DNA from: a bacterium
GTDB taxonomy: Bacteria; BMS3Abin14
Assembly: GCA_020350725.1 (NCBI GenBank)
Contig: CP070719.1
Span: forward strand, 2,057,855-2,121,854
DNA length: 64,000 bases
Reading direction: 5' to 3'
Under the pieces are notes generated by a model. It was not told the origin of the DNA and ran no database searches. It was given only the letters and a program-made list of their open reading frames with translations. Both the position numbers and the translations under genes were made by a program. Position 1 is the first letter of the stretch. Every line of letters begins with the position of its first letter. Below are positions 8,466-19,824 of this stretch, piece by piece.

Positions 8466-9268
8466 CAGAACAGGAGAGCGGTCAGAAAGTAATTGGAAAT
8501 GAGGATGAGGATAGAGGCTCCTACCACGGCCCGCGTGGTCGCTTTGCCCACTCCCTCGGCCCCTCCGGTGGTGTAAAAACCCATGTGGCAGCCCACCAGG
8601 GCGATGATCATTCCGAATACGGCCGCTTTGAGGAGCCCGATCGTGATGTCCGAGAATTCCAGGTATTGCAGGGTCCGGTTGATGTAGCTCGTACTGCTGG
8701 CGCCCAGGATGGTGACGGCGACCACATAACCGCCGATGATCCCGATGATGTCGGCAAATATGACCAGAAACGGAAGCATGACCAAAGACGCCACGAACCG
8801 GGGCACCACAAGGTAGTGAACCGGATCGGTGGCGAGAGTGATGAGGGCGTCGATCTGCTCGGTCACCCTCATGGTGCCCAGTTCGGCCGCCATCGCGGAC
8901 CCGACCCGGCCGGCAACCATGATACTGGCGAGGACCGGACCGAGTTCCCTTGTCATGGAAAGAGCGACAACGGTCCCCACCAGTCCCTCGGCGCCGAACC
9001 TCTTGAAACCGCTGTAGGTCTGGAGAGCGAGGACCGCTCCGGTGAAGATGGCTGTGATCAGGACCACGGGAAGGGATCGAAAACCGATCTCCTCCATCTG
9101 CTGTGTCGTCAATCGGACCGGGAAGGGTCCCTTGAAGATACTGCGGATCACCCTGGTGAAGAGGATAGTGCCCTGGCCGCTCTCCTGGAGATAGACGAGG
9201 CTGCGCCTGCCGATCCATTCCAGGACCTGCACGGGGTTCATGGAGCTGCGGCGGCGTTCGTTGGCCAT
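8465..9268 (-). CDS. mlaE: Mla-type ABC transporter permease
   Basis: 267-residue inner-membrane permease of the MlaE/YrbE family. Signatures include GQGTILFTRV, ITAIFTGAVLALQTYSGF, MTRELGPVLASIMVAGRVGSA and MAAELGTMRVTEQIDAL. About five to six membrane segments are visible. The ATG at 9268 follows a heptamer array directly and has no visible SD. An internal ATG (MNPVQV) 27 nt later also lacks one. Confidence 0.94.
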   Translation of the reverse strand: MANERRRSSMNPVQVLEWIGRRSLVYLQESGQGTILFTRVIRSIFKGPFPVRLTTQQMEEIGFRSLPVVLITAIFTGAVLALQTYSGFKRFGAEGLVGTVVALSMTRELGPVLASIMVAGRVGSAMAAELGTMRVTEQIDALITLATDPVHYLVVPRFVASLVMLPFLVIFADIIGIIGGYVVAVTILGASSTSYINRTLQYLEFSDITIGLLKAAVFGMIIALVGCHMGFYTTGGAEGVGKATTRAVVGASILILISNYFLTALLF

Positions 9269-9272
9269 AGAA

Positions 9273-9503
9273 GATCAGTATTCAGAAGTCAGTATTCAGG
9301 ATTCAGAACAGATTATTAGCACAGTGGCCACGAAGATAAATAAGATAAAGTCTCCTCATCGAGGGGAGCAGCGAAACAGCCTTGCATTCCCTCAATCCTT
9401 CATCCTGTCCGGGTTATTTCTCCGAGTTCTCTGTGGTTTTGCTTTATCTGAATTCTGAATTCTGAATACTGAATACGGAATGCTGGATACTGACTACTTA
9501 ATC
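9273..9503. repeat. Inverted heptamer-array element 4 (TTCAGTA word)
   Basis: The left arm (9273-9307) has five 7-mers of the type ATTCAGT. The right arm (9448-9503) has eight 7-mers of the type CTGAATA, the reverse complement. The core of about 140 bp reads on the minus strand as CCACAGAGAACTCGGAGA-like sequence, itself repetitive in style. The element spans the whole gap from the alr stop to the mlaE start. Confidence 0.85.
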
Positions 9504-10657
9504 TATCCGTCGAGATAAAAACGAGGAACCCGCTGCGAGATCCCGCAGTAGATCTCGTAATTGATCGTCGCGGCCAGTTCGGCCAGCTCCTCGGCGGTGA
9601 TCGCCTCCTGTCCCTGGCGGCCGATGAGAACGACTTCGTCGCCCGGGCAGGCCTCCCCGTTTCCGGTGATGTCCACCATGATCATATCCATGGTCACCCT
9701 GCCCACGACCGGAGCCCTCCTGCCGGAGATGAGGACCTGGCTGCGGTTGGTGAGGCAGCGGGGGTAACCGTCTGCATAACCCACGGCAACGGTGGCGATA
9801 CGGGATGGTCTGGCCGTGACAAAATCATGTCCGTAGCTGATACCCGTTCCCGCGGGCACATCCCTGACCTGCAGGATGCGGCTCTTCCAGCTCAGGACCG
9901 GCGCCAGGTTACCTTTGTCGATGTGCTCCGATGGCGAGGAGCCGTAGAGCATCAGGCCTGGCCTGCCGGCCGAATCCTCGGGGAATTTCGAGGTAAGGAT
10001 GGCGGCGGAGTTCGGCAGGTGAAAGGTGATGTTTGAGAACCCCCTTTCCGCGATGCTGTCCTGAACGGCCTGAAACCTTTCCACCTGAATGCTCGTGACC
10101 TCGGGATCTGCCAGGTCCGCATTGGCGAAGTGGGTGTAAACTCCAGTGAGCCGGATGCCCGGGAGGTCCCGGATGATCCGGGCCGCGTCGGCAGCCTCTT
10201 CCCAGGGAACACCCAGCCTCGTCATGCCCGTGTCCACTTTGAGGTGGGCATTCACCGTGACACCACGCTTCACGGCGATGTCGGACAGCTGTTTGGCCAT
10301 GTCGAGGTAGGGAATCGACAGGGCCAGATGCCACCTGAGGGCGGCATCCAGTTCGGAGGGGACAGTTCTCCCCATGACCAGGATATCGCCTTCGATGCCC
10401 GCTTCGCGGAGGTCCCTTCCTTCCGCCACCGTTGCAACACCCAAAATCGCCGCCCCTTCCTCGAGGAGGGTGCGGCCCACTTCGGCCGCTCCGTGGCCGT
10501 AGGCGTTGGCCTTGATGACGGAGATGATCGGTGTCTCCTTCGGAAAGGCGTCTCTGGCCACCCGGAAATTGTTCCGCAGGGCGTTGAGGTCCACCTCAAC
10601 CCAACAGGTATCCTTCTCCGTCCGGATTCCCTTGCGCCGGCCAGTCATCGACATCAC
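9503..10657 (-). CDS. alr: Alanine racemase
   Basis: PLP enzyme making D-alanine for peptidoglycan. 384 residues, normal for the family. The PLP-lysine motif is SVIKANAYGHG near residue 47. LKVDTGMTRLG and GYADGYPR are conserved active-site and substrate-pocket segments, and VGRVTMDMIMVD is the C-terminal domain signature. It starts 4 nt after the dnaB stop, so the two are probably co-transcribed. Its stop codon touches heptamer array 4. Confidence 0.96.
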   Translation of the reverse strand: MMSMTGRRKGIRTEKDTCWVEVDLNALRNNFRVARDAFPKETPIISVIKANAYGHGAAEVGRTLLEEGAAILGVATVAEGRDLREAGIEGDILVMGRTVPSELDAALRWHLALSIPYLDMAKQLSDIAVKRGVTVNAHLKVDTGMTRLGVPWEEAADAARIIRDLPGIRLTGVYTHFANADLADPEVTSIQVERFQAVQDSIAERGFSNITFHLPNSAAILTSKFPEDSAGRPGLMLYGSSPSEHIDKGNLAPVLSWKSRILQVRDVPAGTGISYGHDFVTARPSRIATVAVGYADGYPRCLTNRSQVLISGRRAPVVGRVTMDMIMVDITGNGEACPGDEVVLIGRQGQEAITAEELAELAATINYEIYCGISQRVPRFYLDG

Positions 10658-10661
10658 CCGT

Positions 10662-12005
10662 TCAGAAGGCCTCCCGGTCTGAGATATCTTCGAACCGGGT
10701 GTATTTGTCGAGCCAGGTGAGTTTCCTGGTTCCCACCGGACCGTTCCTCTGCTTGCCCACGATGATCTCCGCGACGCCTTTGTCCGGTGAGGTCTTATTG
10801 TAGAATTCGTCCCTATAGATAAAAATGATCACGTCGGCATCCTGTTCGATAGCTCCCGATTCACGGAGATCGGCCAGAATGGGCCTCTTGTCCTGCCGGT
10901 TTTCGACGGCCCTGTTCAACTGGGACAGGGCGACCACCGGCAAATTGAGTTCCTTGGCAAGGGCCTTGAGGGAGCGGCTGATCTCCGAGATCTCCTGCTC
11001 TCTGCTGTCGGACCGGGTTCTCCCCCTCATGAGCTGCATATAGTCGATAATGACCAGGGAGAGGCCTTTTTCGGCCTTGAGCCGGCGCGATTTCGCCCTC
11101 ATCTCCATGACCGTAATGGCGGGCGTGTCGTCGATGAAGATAGGTGAGTCGGAGAGGTGACCGGCGGCGCGAGTGAGCTTTGGCCAGTCGGTACTGCCGA
11201 GAAAGCCGCTGCGCAGCCGATGGGCGTCTATGCGGGCCTCGGAGCAGAGCATCCGCGTGACAAGCTGTTCCTTCGCCATCTCAAGGCTGAATATGGCCAC
11301 GGGAAGTTTGTGGGATCCCGCAGCGTTCTGAGCGATGTTGAGGCAGAGCGCCGTCTTGCCCATGGAAGGACGACCGGCAACGACGATAAGGTCCGCGGGC
11401 TGAAAGCCGGAAGTGAGTTCATCGATATCCTTGAAACCGGTGGGAACACCGGTGACGTGTTCCTTGCGTTCATAAAGGGTCTCGATGGTCTTGAAACTGC
11501 TCTTGACGATCTCCTTCATGGAGAAAAAGCCGGAACCGATCCTCTTGTCCGAGATCTGGAAGATCCTTCGTTCGGCCTGATCGATGAGTTCGTCCAGATC
11601 TCCGGCTGCCTCGAAACAGTCCTCGACAATTTCTGTGGAGGTAGAGATGAGATCGCGGAGAATGGATTTTTCCTTGACGATCCGGGCGTAATGGGCCGCA
11701 CCGGCCGATGTGGGCACGCCCTCCACCAGGGAGGGGATGTAGGTGGCCCCTCCCACCTTTTCCAGAAGGCCGTCGGTCCGCAGGGCGTTGGTGAGGGTGA
11801 CGAGGTCGATGGGTTCACCCCTCTGGTTCAGGTCGAGCATCGAACGGAAGATGATGCGGTGTGCTTCCTGATAGAAGGCCTGCGGATCCAGGACCTCCAT
11901 GACACTGTAGACGACCTCGTTGTCCAGGAGGATGGCCCCCAGAACAGCCCTCTCCGCCTCCAGATTCTGGGGCGGGATCTTTCGGAGGTCGAGGTCGTCA
12001 GCCAT
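10662..12005 (-). CDS. dnaB: Replicative DNA helicase
   Basis: 447 residues. Hexameric 5'-3' helicase of the replisome. The N-terminal domain starts with IPPQNLEAERAVLGAILLD. The RecA-like domain has Walker A VAGRPSMGKTALCLNIA, Walker B SLVIIDYMQLM and the arginine-finger region SREQEISEISRSLK. No intein is seen. The ATG lies 5 nt after a TATAAT box (see the promoter entry), so the transcript could be leaderless. It follows the rpsF-ssb-rpsR-rplI block, a common order. Confidence 0.97.
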   Translation of the reverse strand: MADDLDLRKIPPQNLEAERAVLGAILLDNEVVYSVMEVLDPQAFYQEAHRIIFRSMLDLNQRGEPIDLVTLTNALRTDGLLEKVGGATYIPSLVEGVPTSAGAAHYARIVKEKSILRDLISTSTEIVEDCFEAAGDLDELIDQAERRIFQISDKRIGSGFFSMKEIVKSSFKTIETLYERKEHVTGVPTGFKDIDELTSGFQPADLIVVAGRPSMGKTALCLNIAQNAAGSHKLPVAIFSLEMAKEQLVTRMLCSEARIDAHRLRSGFLGSTDWPKLTRAAGHLSDSPIFIDDTPAITVMEMRAKSRRLKAEKGLSLVIIDYMQLMRGRTRSDSREQEISEISRSLKALAKELNLPVVALSQLNRAVENRQDKRPILADLRESGAIEQDADVIIFIYRDEFYNKTSPDKGVAEIIVGKQRNGPVGTRKLTWLDKYTRFEDISDREAF

Positions 12006-12010
12006 GGGAC

Positions 12011-12016
12011 ATTATA
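12011..12016 (-). promoter_or_regulatory. TATAAT box immediately upstream of dnaB
   Basis: The minus strand reads TGCTATATAAT and then 5 nt before the dnaB ATG. With normal -10 to start-site spacing, transcription would begin at or next to the ATG. No clear -35 is present in the array sequence upstream. Confidence 0.4.
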
Positions 12017-12032
12017 TAGCACATACAGGATA

Positions 12033-12200
12033 ATTAGAGATCAGAGATTCGAAATTAGAGAATAGAAAATGAATATTAGAAAATAGAAATTGGAAAAATT
12101 GAGATGGAACATTTATAGAGGCCCATAGACGGTGTGATCCTCTAATGCTCCAATGGCCTAATCCTCCAATGTTCTTCTCCTCTGATCTCGATGTTCTAAC
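12033..12200. repeat. Inverted array element 5 (ATTAGAG word)
   Basis: The left arm (12033-12110) has about ten 7-mers of the type ATTAGAG/AATAGAA. The right arm (12139-12200) has about seven 8-mers of the type GCTCCAAT/CCTCTAAT, which read ATTGGAGC/ATTAGAGG on the other strand. The core is about 28 bp. It fills the gap between the rplI stop and the dnaB start. Confidence 0.8.
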
Positions 12201-12215
12201 CACGTCTTCCCGGTC

Positions 12216-12671
12216 CTACTCCTCTTCCTCCTCCTTGACAACGATGACCTTGAGGACGGCCGAGACGTCACGGTGGACCTTCACGGGGACCTCGAACTCG
12301 CCGAGCTCTTTGATGGCTTCCTCAAGCAGGATCTCCCGCCGGTCAACCTGGATGTCGTTCTGGTCAAGGGCTTCGGCGATGTCCATGTTGGTCACCGACC
12401 CGAAAAGTCTGCCTGTTTCTCCCGCTTTTCGTGAGAAGGTGAGGGAGGCGCTTCCGATCTTCTCGGCCAGGGACTGAGCGTCTGAAACAGCCTTTGCCTT
12501 CTTGCCCTCGATAATCTTGACATGGTGCTCCTGGGCCCTGAGGTTCTTTGACGTGGCCGCGACAGCCAGTTTTTGGGGGATGAGGAAGTTGCGGGCGAAC
12601 CCCTTTTTGACCTCAATGGTGTCTCCCATGCTGCCGAGATTGTCCACATCTTCCAACAGAATAACTTTCAT
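12216..12671 (-). CDS. rplI: 50S ribosomal protein L9
   Basis: 151 residues, the usual size. The N-terminal signature MKVILLEDVDNLGSMGDTIE and GFARNFLIPQKLA are diagnostic. The C-terminus ends in a run of five Glu. It stands in the rpsF-ssb-rpsR-DUF2232-rplI order common in this kind of genome. Confidence 0.97.
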   Translation of the reverse strand: MKVILLEDVDNLGSMGDTIEVKKGFARNFLIPQKLAVAATSKNLRAQEHHVKIIEGKKAKAVSDAQSLAEKIGSASLTFSRKAGETGRLFGSVTNMDIAEALDQNDIQVDRREILLEEAIKELGEFEVPVKVHRDVSAVLKVIVVKEEEEE

Positions 12672-12687
12672 GTCTCTGCTCCTTTGT

Positions 12688-13653
12688 TCAGGTCGATGGA
12701 GTTCCTTCCATTTTATGAGGGAAACGCCTCCTCAAGTCAAACCAGGTGTCGAAGAGGCCCACCAGTGCTATCCCCACGATGAGAAACATGGGGAAATAGA
12801 CGGCCAGAAAAATTATGATCAGCACCCGGAGGAGGGGAGAAACGGACCATTTTCTGTAGAGGTGTCCGAGGACAGCCATGCCCTGAATCCCATAGAGAGT
12901 GCCGAGGGGGATCATGAGGTTGATGCCGAAGTCCCTGGGAAACCCCTCTCCGGTCAGGATGAGGATCGACAGAAGGGCAAATACCCCGATAAAGGGAAAG
13001 GGGATCGCCCATCTGGACAGGTAGAGAGCCCCTTCCATGTTCATCAGCCCGGCGGAGATCAACCAGCTCCTGATGAGAACAGTGAACAGGACCAGCAGCA
13101 CCATCAGGGTCGCCAACCATATCCCGATAAAGAGGCGCTTCCAGATGCCCAGGATCCATTCCACCTGGGCTCTCTGCTCGGCGGGCAATGAGTCCATCCC
13201 CGATATCGTCCCCATGAGATCGGTCATGCTGCCGACGGTTTCGCCGTAAAGGACCGCAGGGCCCTTGCCGGTGATGAGGCTGTAGGCGATGAGAGCGGCA
13301 CAGGCGGTGAGAGCGATCAGGCCGAGACCCTTCAGGACGCCGATGTGGGGAGCTTCTGTACTCCTCACCGCCCAGGTGATCCCGACGCAAAGGGGCAGGG
13401 TCTCGACCAGGAAGTAAGCGCCCGGCCCCGGTCCCTGGGCAATGGAAGTGACAAGCGCCACCAGCATGACGGCCACGCTGCCCTCCGGTATGTTTCGCCT
13501 GCACATCCCGTAGGCCAGGGGGAGGGGTGTCAGCATCCCGATGGCACCGCCTAACCCTGGAAAGAAACCCTGAACCGCCAGGGGGATCAGGGACAGACCA
13601 AAGAGGCGCAACCAGAGGGAAAGGGCACTCCCTCGGACAGCCTCGTCCATCAA
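12688..13653 (-). CDS. DUF2232 polytopic membrane protein
   Basis: 321 residues with about eight hydrophobic segments (for example about 10-30, 35-55, 60-80, 105-130, 175-200, 215-235, 245-265, 275-300). Its position between rpsR and rplI is the usual place for DUF2232 (YybS-like) genes. The family has no established biochemical role. It may relate to membrane-coupled ribosome or replication functions only by context. Confidence 0.75.
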   Translation of the reverse strand: MMDEAVRGSALSLWLRLFGLSLIPLAVQGFFPGLGGAIGMLTPLPLAYGMCRRNIPEGSVAVMLVALVTSIAQGPGPGAYFLVETLPLCVGITWAVRSTEAPHIGVLKGLGLIALTACAALIAYSLITGKGPAVLYGETVGSMTDLMGTISGMDSLPAEQRAQVEWILGIWKRLFIGIWLATLMVLLVLFTVLIRSWLISAGLMNMEGALYLSRWAIPFPFIGVFALLSILILTGEGFPRDFGINLMIPLGTLYGIQGMAVLGHLYRKWSVSPLLRVLIIIFLAVYFPMFLIVGIALVGLFDTWFDLRRRFPHKMEGTPST

Positions 13654-13665
13654 GCTCTCAGCTCC

Positions 13666-13896
13666 CTAACGTTCGACGGTGAAGGGCAGAAAAGCTATGT
13701 TGCGGGCCTTTTTGATGGCGGCCGTGAGCATCCTCTGGTGCTTGGCGCAGTTGCCGGATATGCGGCTCGGCAGTATTTTACCCCTCTCCGTGATGTATCG
13801 CTTAAGGCTTTTGACATTTTTGTATTCAATGTGATCCACACTGTCGACACAGAAGTGGCAGACCTTGCGACGTCGTGAAAATCTCTTCTTCATCAT
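13666..13896 (-). CDS. rpsR: 30S ribosomal protein S18
   Basis: 76 residues. The motif [19 protein letters not shown] is diagnostic. The N-terminal VCHFC together with GNCAKH forms a possible zinc-binding version of S18. S18 binds 16S rRNA together with S6, whose gene starts this operon. Confidence 0.96.
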   Translation of the reverse strand: MMKKRFSRRRKVCHFCVDSVDHIEYKNVKSLKRYITERGKILPSRISGNCAKHQRMLTAAIKKARNIAFLPFTVER

Positions 13897-13984
13897 GTTC
13901 TTGATCTCATCCTTTCTTTACTCTCCGCCGGGATGGGAACAGCGCATCGGTCCGGCCGGCGCCGACCCATCACTCTGTCCGGAC

Positions 13985-14395
13985 CTAAAAGGGGATGTCG
14001 GAGTCGTCGAATTCAGGGGGGCTGTCCAAGCCGCTCCCTGCAGGGCCCTCAGGTTCGCTTCCGCCCCGGCCGCCGCCCAGGAATTCGAAGCTTTCACCGA
14101 TGACCTCGACTTTTGACCTTTTCTGGCCGTCCTCCGTTTCCCAGCGCCGCTGCTGAAGCCGGCCCTCGACCAGGATGGGGCGACCCTTGCTCAGGTACTC
14201 GCCCACAACTTCAGCGCGCCTGCCGAAGAACGTAATGTCAAAAAAGGACGTCTCCTCTTTCTTTTCATCACCCGCCTTGTAGGTTCTGTTGACGGCGATG
14301 GCAAAGCTTGCCACGGCCGTACCGCTGGGGGTGTAGCGAAGCTCGGGATCCCTGGTCAGGTTCCCCGCCAGGATTACGCGGTTAAAATTGGCCAT
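13985..14395 (-). CDS. ssb: Single-stranded DNA-binding protein
   Basis: 136 residues. The N-terminal OB fold begins [22 protein letters not shown] Gly-rich linker follows residue about 110, and the acidic tip DSDIPF recruits repair and replication partners. It lies 1 nt after the rpsF stop, in the classical rpsF-ssb-rpsR unit. Confidence 0.97.
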   Translation of the reverse strand: MANFNRVILAGNLTRDPELRYTPSGTAVASFAIAVNRTYKAGDEKKEETSFFDITFFGRRAEVVGEYLSKGRPILVEGRLQQRRWETEDGQKRSKVEVIGESFEFLGGGRGGSEPEGPAGSGLDSPPEFDDSDIPF

Positions 14396-14396
14396 A

Positions 14397-14750
14397 TCAA
14401 CTTTCCTGTATGGTTAGTGTGGGATCCTCGAGGAGCTGGGGGGCGACCTTGGCCGTCTTCTCGATGGAATCCACCTTCACGGTCATATACCGCATATTCT
14501 GATCACTGATCCTGAGGTTCCTCTCCAGTTCACTGACGGTTCCCGCTTCGCCGGTGTAGAGGAAATAGGCGAAAATCCCCTTTGGCTGTCCCTTCACCTT
14601 GTACGCCAGTTTCCTCAATCCCCAGCTCTCGGATTTGTGGACCTCCCCCCTGTTCTCGGAGATCAGCGCGGCGTACTTTTCGATGGTTGCCTGCACCTCA
14701 TCCTCGGTGAGGTCGGGATGCAGGATGCAGATGGTCTCGTAGCCTTTCAA
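14397..14750 (-). CDS. rpsF: 30S ribosomal protein S6
   Basis: 117 residues. The signatures are [38 protein letters not shown] and [17 protein letters not shown]. It is the first gene of the rpsF-ssb-rpsR-DUF2232-rplI-dnaB-alr run. A strong SD (AAAGGAGAGTC) precedes the ATG. S6 can autoregulate such operons together with S18 through a leader RNA. Confidence 0.97.
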   Translation of the reverse strand: MKGYETICILHPDLTEDEVQATIEKYAALISENRGEVHKSESWGLRKLAYKVKGQPKGIFAYFLYTGEAGTVSELERNLRISDQNMRYMTVKVDSIEKTAKVAPQLLEDPTLTIQES

Positions 14751-14775
14751 TTCATGACTCTCCTTTCGGGCTACA

Positions 14776-14796
14776 GCCCCCCGCCACCGGGAGGGC
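14776..14796 (-). promoter_or_regulatory. Hairpin in the rpsF leader, possible S6:S18 site
   Basis: On the minus strand GCCCUCC pairs with GGGGGGC around a 7-nt loop, directly upstream of the rpsF SD. S6:S18 leader motifs occur at this place in many bacteria. I cannot confirm the conserved bulge from sequence alone. Confidence 0.3.
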
Positions 14797-14856
14797 CGGC
14801 TCGGGGAGCAAGGAGTTTATGGTTTGCCCACGATCGGGCGCTGTGATGGAAGGAGG

Positions 14857-14885
14857 TATTTAACATAATTTGTATCTTATATCAA
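14857..14885 (-). promoter_or_regulatory. Probable sigma-70 promoter of the rpsF operon
   Basis: The minus strand has TTGATA (14880-14885), a 17-nt spacer, then TAAATA (14857-14862). It lies in an AT-rich island of an otherwise GC-rich region, about 110 nt upstream of rpsF and just downstream of array element 6. Confidence 0.5.
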
Positions 14886-14917
14886 GAAACGGGGTGGAGC
14901 GTGTACGATGGAAGAGG

Positions 14918-15116
14918 AGTCTGTATTTAGAAGTCAGTATTAAGTATTCAGGATTCAGTTGGAAAACCCAAGCAGAAGTGGTACGGGAAAATAGCCAGAA
15001 TAGGACGGGATTAAAGTAATAAGAAATAGAGTGGTCTATTTTTCAGTTCATTTGTCTTAACTAATTGATCTTGGTGGCAAAAGATTTATTCTGAATTCTG
15101 AATACTGACTGCTGAA
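14918..15116. repeat. Inverted heptamer-array element 6 (TTCAGTA word)
   Basis: The left arm (14918-14959) has six 7-mers of the type ATTCAGT/AGTCAGT. The right arm (15089-15116) has four 7-mers of the type TTCTGAA/TACTGAC. The core is about 130 bp and AT-rich. The right arm encodes the C-terminal residues of the DUF951 protein. With the rpsF leader it makes up the 335-bp gap 14751-15085. Confidence 0.85.
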
Positions 15117-15274
15117 TCCTTTCTCACCACCGCCTTTTCAAACCGCTTCCTCTCCATCCTCACCACCGCACCGCAGCCGCTGCAGCGCAGGACCACCTCC
15201 GGACCCAGGCGGATCAGATTGAACTCCTTCGATCCGCAGGGGTGATGTTTTTTGAGGGTGACCTTGGTTTCCAA
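15086..15274 (-). CDS. DUF951-family small protein
   Basis: 62 residues. The core KKHHPCGSKEFNLIRLG followed by LRCSGCGAVVRM matches DUF951, a small presumed zinc-binding protein known mainly from Gram-positive bacteria. The four cysteine/histidine positions (HPCG and CSGC) could bind zinc. The TTG start lies right next to array element 7 with no good SD. The tail VSIQNSE is encoded by array element 6. Function unknown. Confidence 0.7.
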   Translation of the reverse strand: METKVTLKKHHPCGSKEFNLIRLGPEVVLRCSGCGAVVRMERKRFEKAVVRKDSAVSIQNSE

Positions 15275-15478
15275 TAAGGAATACCCGATCCGTGATCAGC
15301 TAACACTTAATGAAGGCCATATTATCGATAACTGTATTTTACGGTCCAGTTCCTGTGCCGGGAACATACGAGAATCGCTTCCAACTGTTACTGAATCGAA
15401 TAGAGTATACTTCAAATTACGGATTACGAACCACAGATCACGGATCCCTGATGGACGATTACCTTTCCACTTTCCACT
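15273..15478. repeat. Inverted heptamer-array element 7 (GATCACG word)
   Basis: The left arm (15273-15300) has 7-mers AATACCC, GATCCGT and GATCAGC. The right arm (15415-15478) has GATTACG, ATCACGG, ATCCCTG, then TTCCACT twice. The arms are partly reverse complementary (GATCCGTGATC against GATCACGGATC). The core of about 115 bp is AT-rich. The element lies between the DUF951 gene start and the hppA terminator. Confidence 0.7.
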
Positions 15479-15491
15479 CGCGAACGGCGAC

Positions 15492-15530
15492 AGAAAAACA
15501 GAGGGCCCGACCATCAGGGTCCGGCCCTCT
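15492..15530 (-). terminator. Rho-independent terminator of hppA
   Basis: The minus strand shows an imperfect 13-bp stem (AGAGGGCCGGACC with GGTCGGGCCCTCT, one mismatch) and a 5-nt loop, followed by GTTTTTCTG. It lies 33 nt after the hppA stop. Confidence 0.9.
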
Positions 15531-15563
15531 GCGATAATTCCGATTGAAACGTTGCCGTTTGCG

Positions 15564-17569
<2,006 letters not shown>

Positions 17570-17573
<4 letters not shown>

Positions 17574-18148
17574 AGCTCCTCCTCTATGTCTTCCGTTTTT
17601 ATAGTTACAGGTTCCATCTCCCCCTCGGAGATGATCCTCCCAGCCAGATCGGCGGCGGCGTTGACCATGCGGTTTACGACGGGTAGCTCCTTATCGCTGA
17701 ACCCGGACAGGACATAGGAAACATTGTCGTCCTGGTGCTCCGGTCTGCCGATGCCGATCCTAATCCTGTGAAAATCGTCAAAGCCCAGGCTGCTTATGAT
17801 AGAGTCCATTCCCCTGTGACCGGCGCTGCCGCCCTTTCTGCGATACCTGACGGTACCCAGCGGGAGATCCATGTCATCGACCAGGACAAGGATCCGCTGC
17901 CCGGACAGGTTCTCCGCCTCGACGACGGGAGCCAGCACGGCCCCGCTCCGGTTCATGAAGGTCAGGGGTTTGACCAAGAGGACCTGCTCATTACGGTATC
18001 GACCCCGCCCCTTGGCCATCACTCCTCGGCGCGTAACGATGTTGATCCCCCACCGCTGGGCGATGAGGTCCAGGACCTTAAAACCGAGATTATGCCTGGT
18101 TTTCTCGTATTCCGGACTGGGGTTTCCCAGCCCTGCGATAAGCCACAT
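17570..18148 (-). CDS. pth: Peptidyl-tRNA hydrolase
   Basis: 192 residues, normal length. It recycles peptidyl-tRNA released from stalled ribosomes. The motifs are [20 protein letters not shown] with the catalytic His in [24 protein letters not shown] and [11 protein letters not shown]. It follows rplY, a very common pairing, and overlaps hppA by 4 nt. Confidence 0.97.
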
Positions 18149-18169
18149 TCGTAAGCCGGCCGGGGAGAT

Positions 18170-18853
18170 CTATCCCTCCTGGATCTCTTCCTTCTCCTCC
18201 GGTTCTTCCTGTTCTTTGCCCTTTCCTATGACCTCAGGCTCGGCCAGAGCTTCTTCCTCTTCCACCTCCTCGACCGCTTCCTCCTCAACCCTGGGCGCGA
18301 CGACGGTGATTATGGTGAAGTTGACGTCATGGGGAATAGTGACCCCTTCCGGAGGGGAAAGGTCTGCCACGTGGACCACATCGCCGATCTGCAGTTCGCT
18401 GATGTCGATAACGAGGGAATCCGGGATCTTGCCGGGAAGACAGGTGACCTCGAGTTCCCGGCGCTTGAACTCGAGGATGCCCCCCATTTTCACTCCCTCG
18501 GATTCGCCGGTTGTCTCTACCGGCACTTTGATGGTGATGTCCTGATCCAGGGCTATCTCCTGCAAGTCAACGTGGTAGATAGCATCCCTATAGGGGTGCC
18601 TCTGGAGTTCCTTAATGAGGACATTCCTCTCGAAGCTGTCCTTCCCTTCCTGGATCTCGAGCCTTAAAATGCTCGTCGTGGCATGGCCCTTGGCAATGAG
18701 ATATGTCAGGTCGTCGGCGTTCAGGGAGAGGGCGGTTCCCTCCATCCCCTGGCCGTACAGGACGGCGGGGATCCTCCCGCTCCGGCGCAGTTTCCTGGCC
18801 ACCCCCTTGCCGGTTCCATCCCGGAGTTCCGCATTCAGTTTCAAGGATGCCAT
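18170..18853 (-). CDS. rplY: 50S ribosomal protein L25 (Ctc form)
   Basis: 227 residues: an N-terminal L25 5S-rRNA-binding domain (RRSGRIPAVLYGQG) and the C-terminal TL5/Ctc domain (VPVETTGESEGVKMGGILE). An acidic Glu-rich tail starts near residue 190. The prs-rplY-pth order is widely conserved. Confidence 0.96.
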   Translation of the reverse strand: MASLKLNAELRDGTGKGVARKLRRSGRIPAVLYGQGMEGTALSLNADDLTYLIAKGHATTSILRLEIQEGKDSFERNVLIKELQRHPYRDAIYHVDLQEIALDQDITIKVPVETTGESEGVKMGGILEFKRRELEVTCLPGKIPDSLVIDISELQIGDVVHVADLSPPEGVTIPHDVNFTIITVVAPRVEEEAVEEVEEEEALAEPEVIGKGKEQEEPEEKEEIQEG

Positions 18854-18882
18854 TGGTGCATTTCCTCCTTATGTACCCTCTC

Positions 18883-19824
18883 TCAGACGAAGAGGGAGCT
18901 GACGGATTCGTCGTTGTGTATCCTGCGTATCGCTTCAGCCAGAAGCTTGGCCACGCTCAGCTGGACGATCTTGTCGCATTGCTGTGCCTCGGGTTTAAGA
19001 GGGATCGTGTCCGTGATGATGATCTTGTCGGCTAGGGACTTGGACAGACGTTCGATGGCCGAGCCCGAGAAGACCGGATGGGTGGCACAGGCCAGGATCG
19101 ATTCAGCGCCCGCTTTTTTCAGGGCGTCGAGCCCCTGCACGAGGGTACCCCCCGTGTCGATCATATCGTCCACCACGATGACGGGTTTATCCATGACGTC
19201 CCCGATGATATGCATCACTTCGCTTACGTTGGGTCCGGTCCTCCGCTTGTCGATGATCGCCAGGCCGGCACCGAGCCTCTTTGCAAAAGCCCTCGCCCTC
19301 TCCACTCCTCCCGCGTCCGGCGAAACAACCACCGGTTCCTCGAGCTGGAGGTCCTTCAGGTACGAAAGAAGGACCGGAGCGGCAAAGAGGTTGTCCACGG
19401 GGATGTCGAAGAACCCCTGGATCTGACCGGCATGAAGGTCCATGGACAGAACCCGGTTGGCGCCCGCTACGGTGATGAGGTCCGCCACGAGTTTGGCGGA
19501 GATGGGGGCTCGCGGTGTGACCTTGCGATCCTGACGGGCGTAGCCGAAATAGGGAATGACCGCCGTGATCCTCAGAGCAGAGGCCCTTTTCAGGGCGTCG
19601 ATGAGGATCAGCAGCTCCATGAGATTCTTGTTGCCGGGGGTGCATGTCGGTTGAATGACGAAGGTGTCCGCCCCCCGGATGTTCTCGGCGATCTCAACCA
19701 GTATCTCGCCGTCCGAAAACTCCCGGACGACAGCGTTTCCAAGGGGCTCATCCAGATGTCTGCAGATGGATTTGGCCAGTTCCTGGTTGGCGTTACCTGT
19801 GAAAATCTTGATTCGATTGGCCAT
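18883..19824 (-). CDS. prs: Ribose-phosphate pyrophosphokinase
   Basis: 313 residues. It makes PRPP for nucleotide, His and Trp synthesis. Signatures are [38 protein letters not shown] and the PRPP loop [13 protein letters not shown]. Its ATG follows the tRNA-Gln gene by about 40 nt on the same strand. Confidence 0.97.
   Translation of the reverse strand: MANRIKIFTGNANQELAKSICRHLDEPLGNAVVREFSDGEILVEIAENIRGADTFVIQPTCTPGNKNLMELLILIDALKRASALRITAVIPYFGYARQDRKVTPRAPISAKLVADLITVAGANRVLSMDLHAGQIQGFFDIPVDNLFAAPVLLSYLKDLQLEEPVVVSPDAGGVERARAFAKRLGAGLAIIDKRRTGPNVSEVMHIIGDVMDKPVIVVDDMIDTGGTLVQGLDALKKAGAESILACATHPVFSGSAIERLSKSLADKIIITDTIPLKPEAQQCDKIVQLSVAKLLAEAIRRIHNDESVSSLFV

Noticed and set aside
8466-9218. 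Upstream extension of the mlaF open frame
   Set aside because: It overlaps the whole mlaE gene in another frame and encodes Arg/Ser-rich sequence without domain character.
9273-9503. CRISPR array
   Set aside because: Units are 7 nt, differ from each other and have no spacers of constant length; no cas genes are present.
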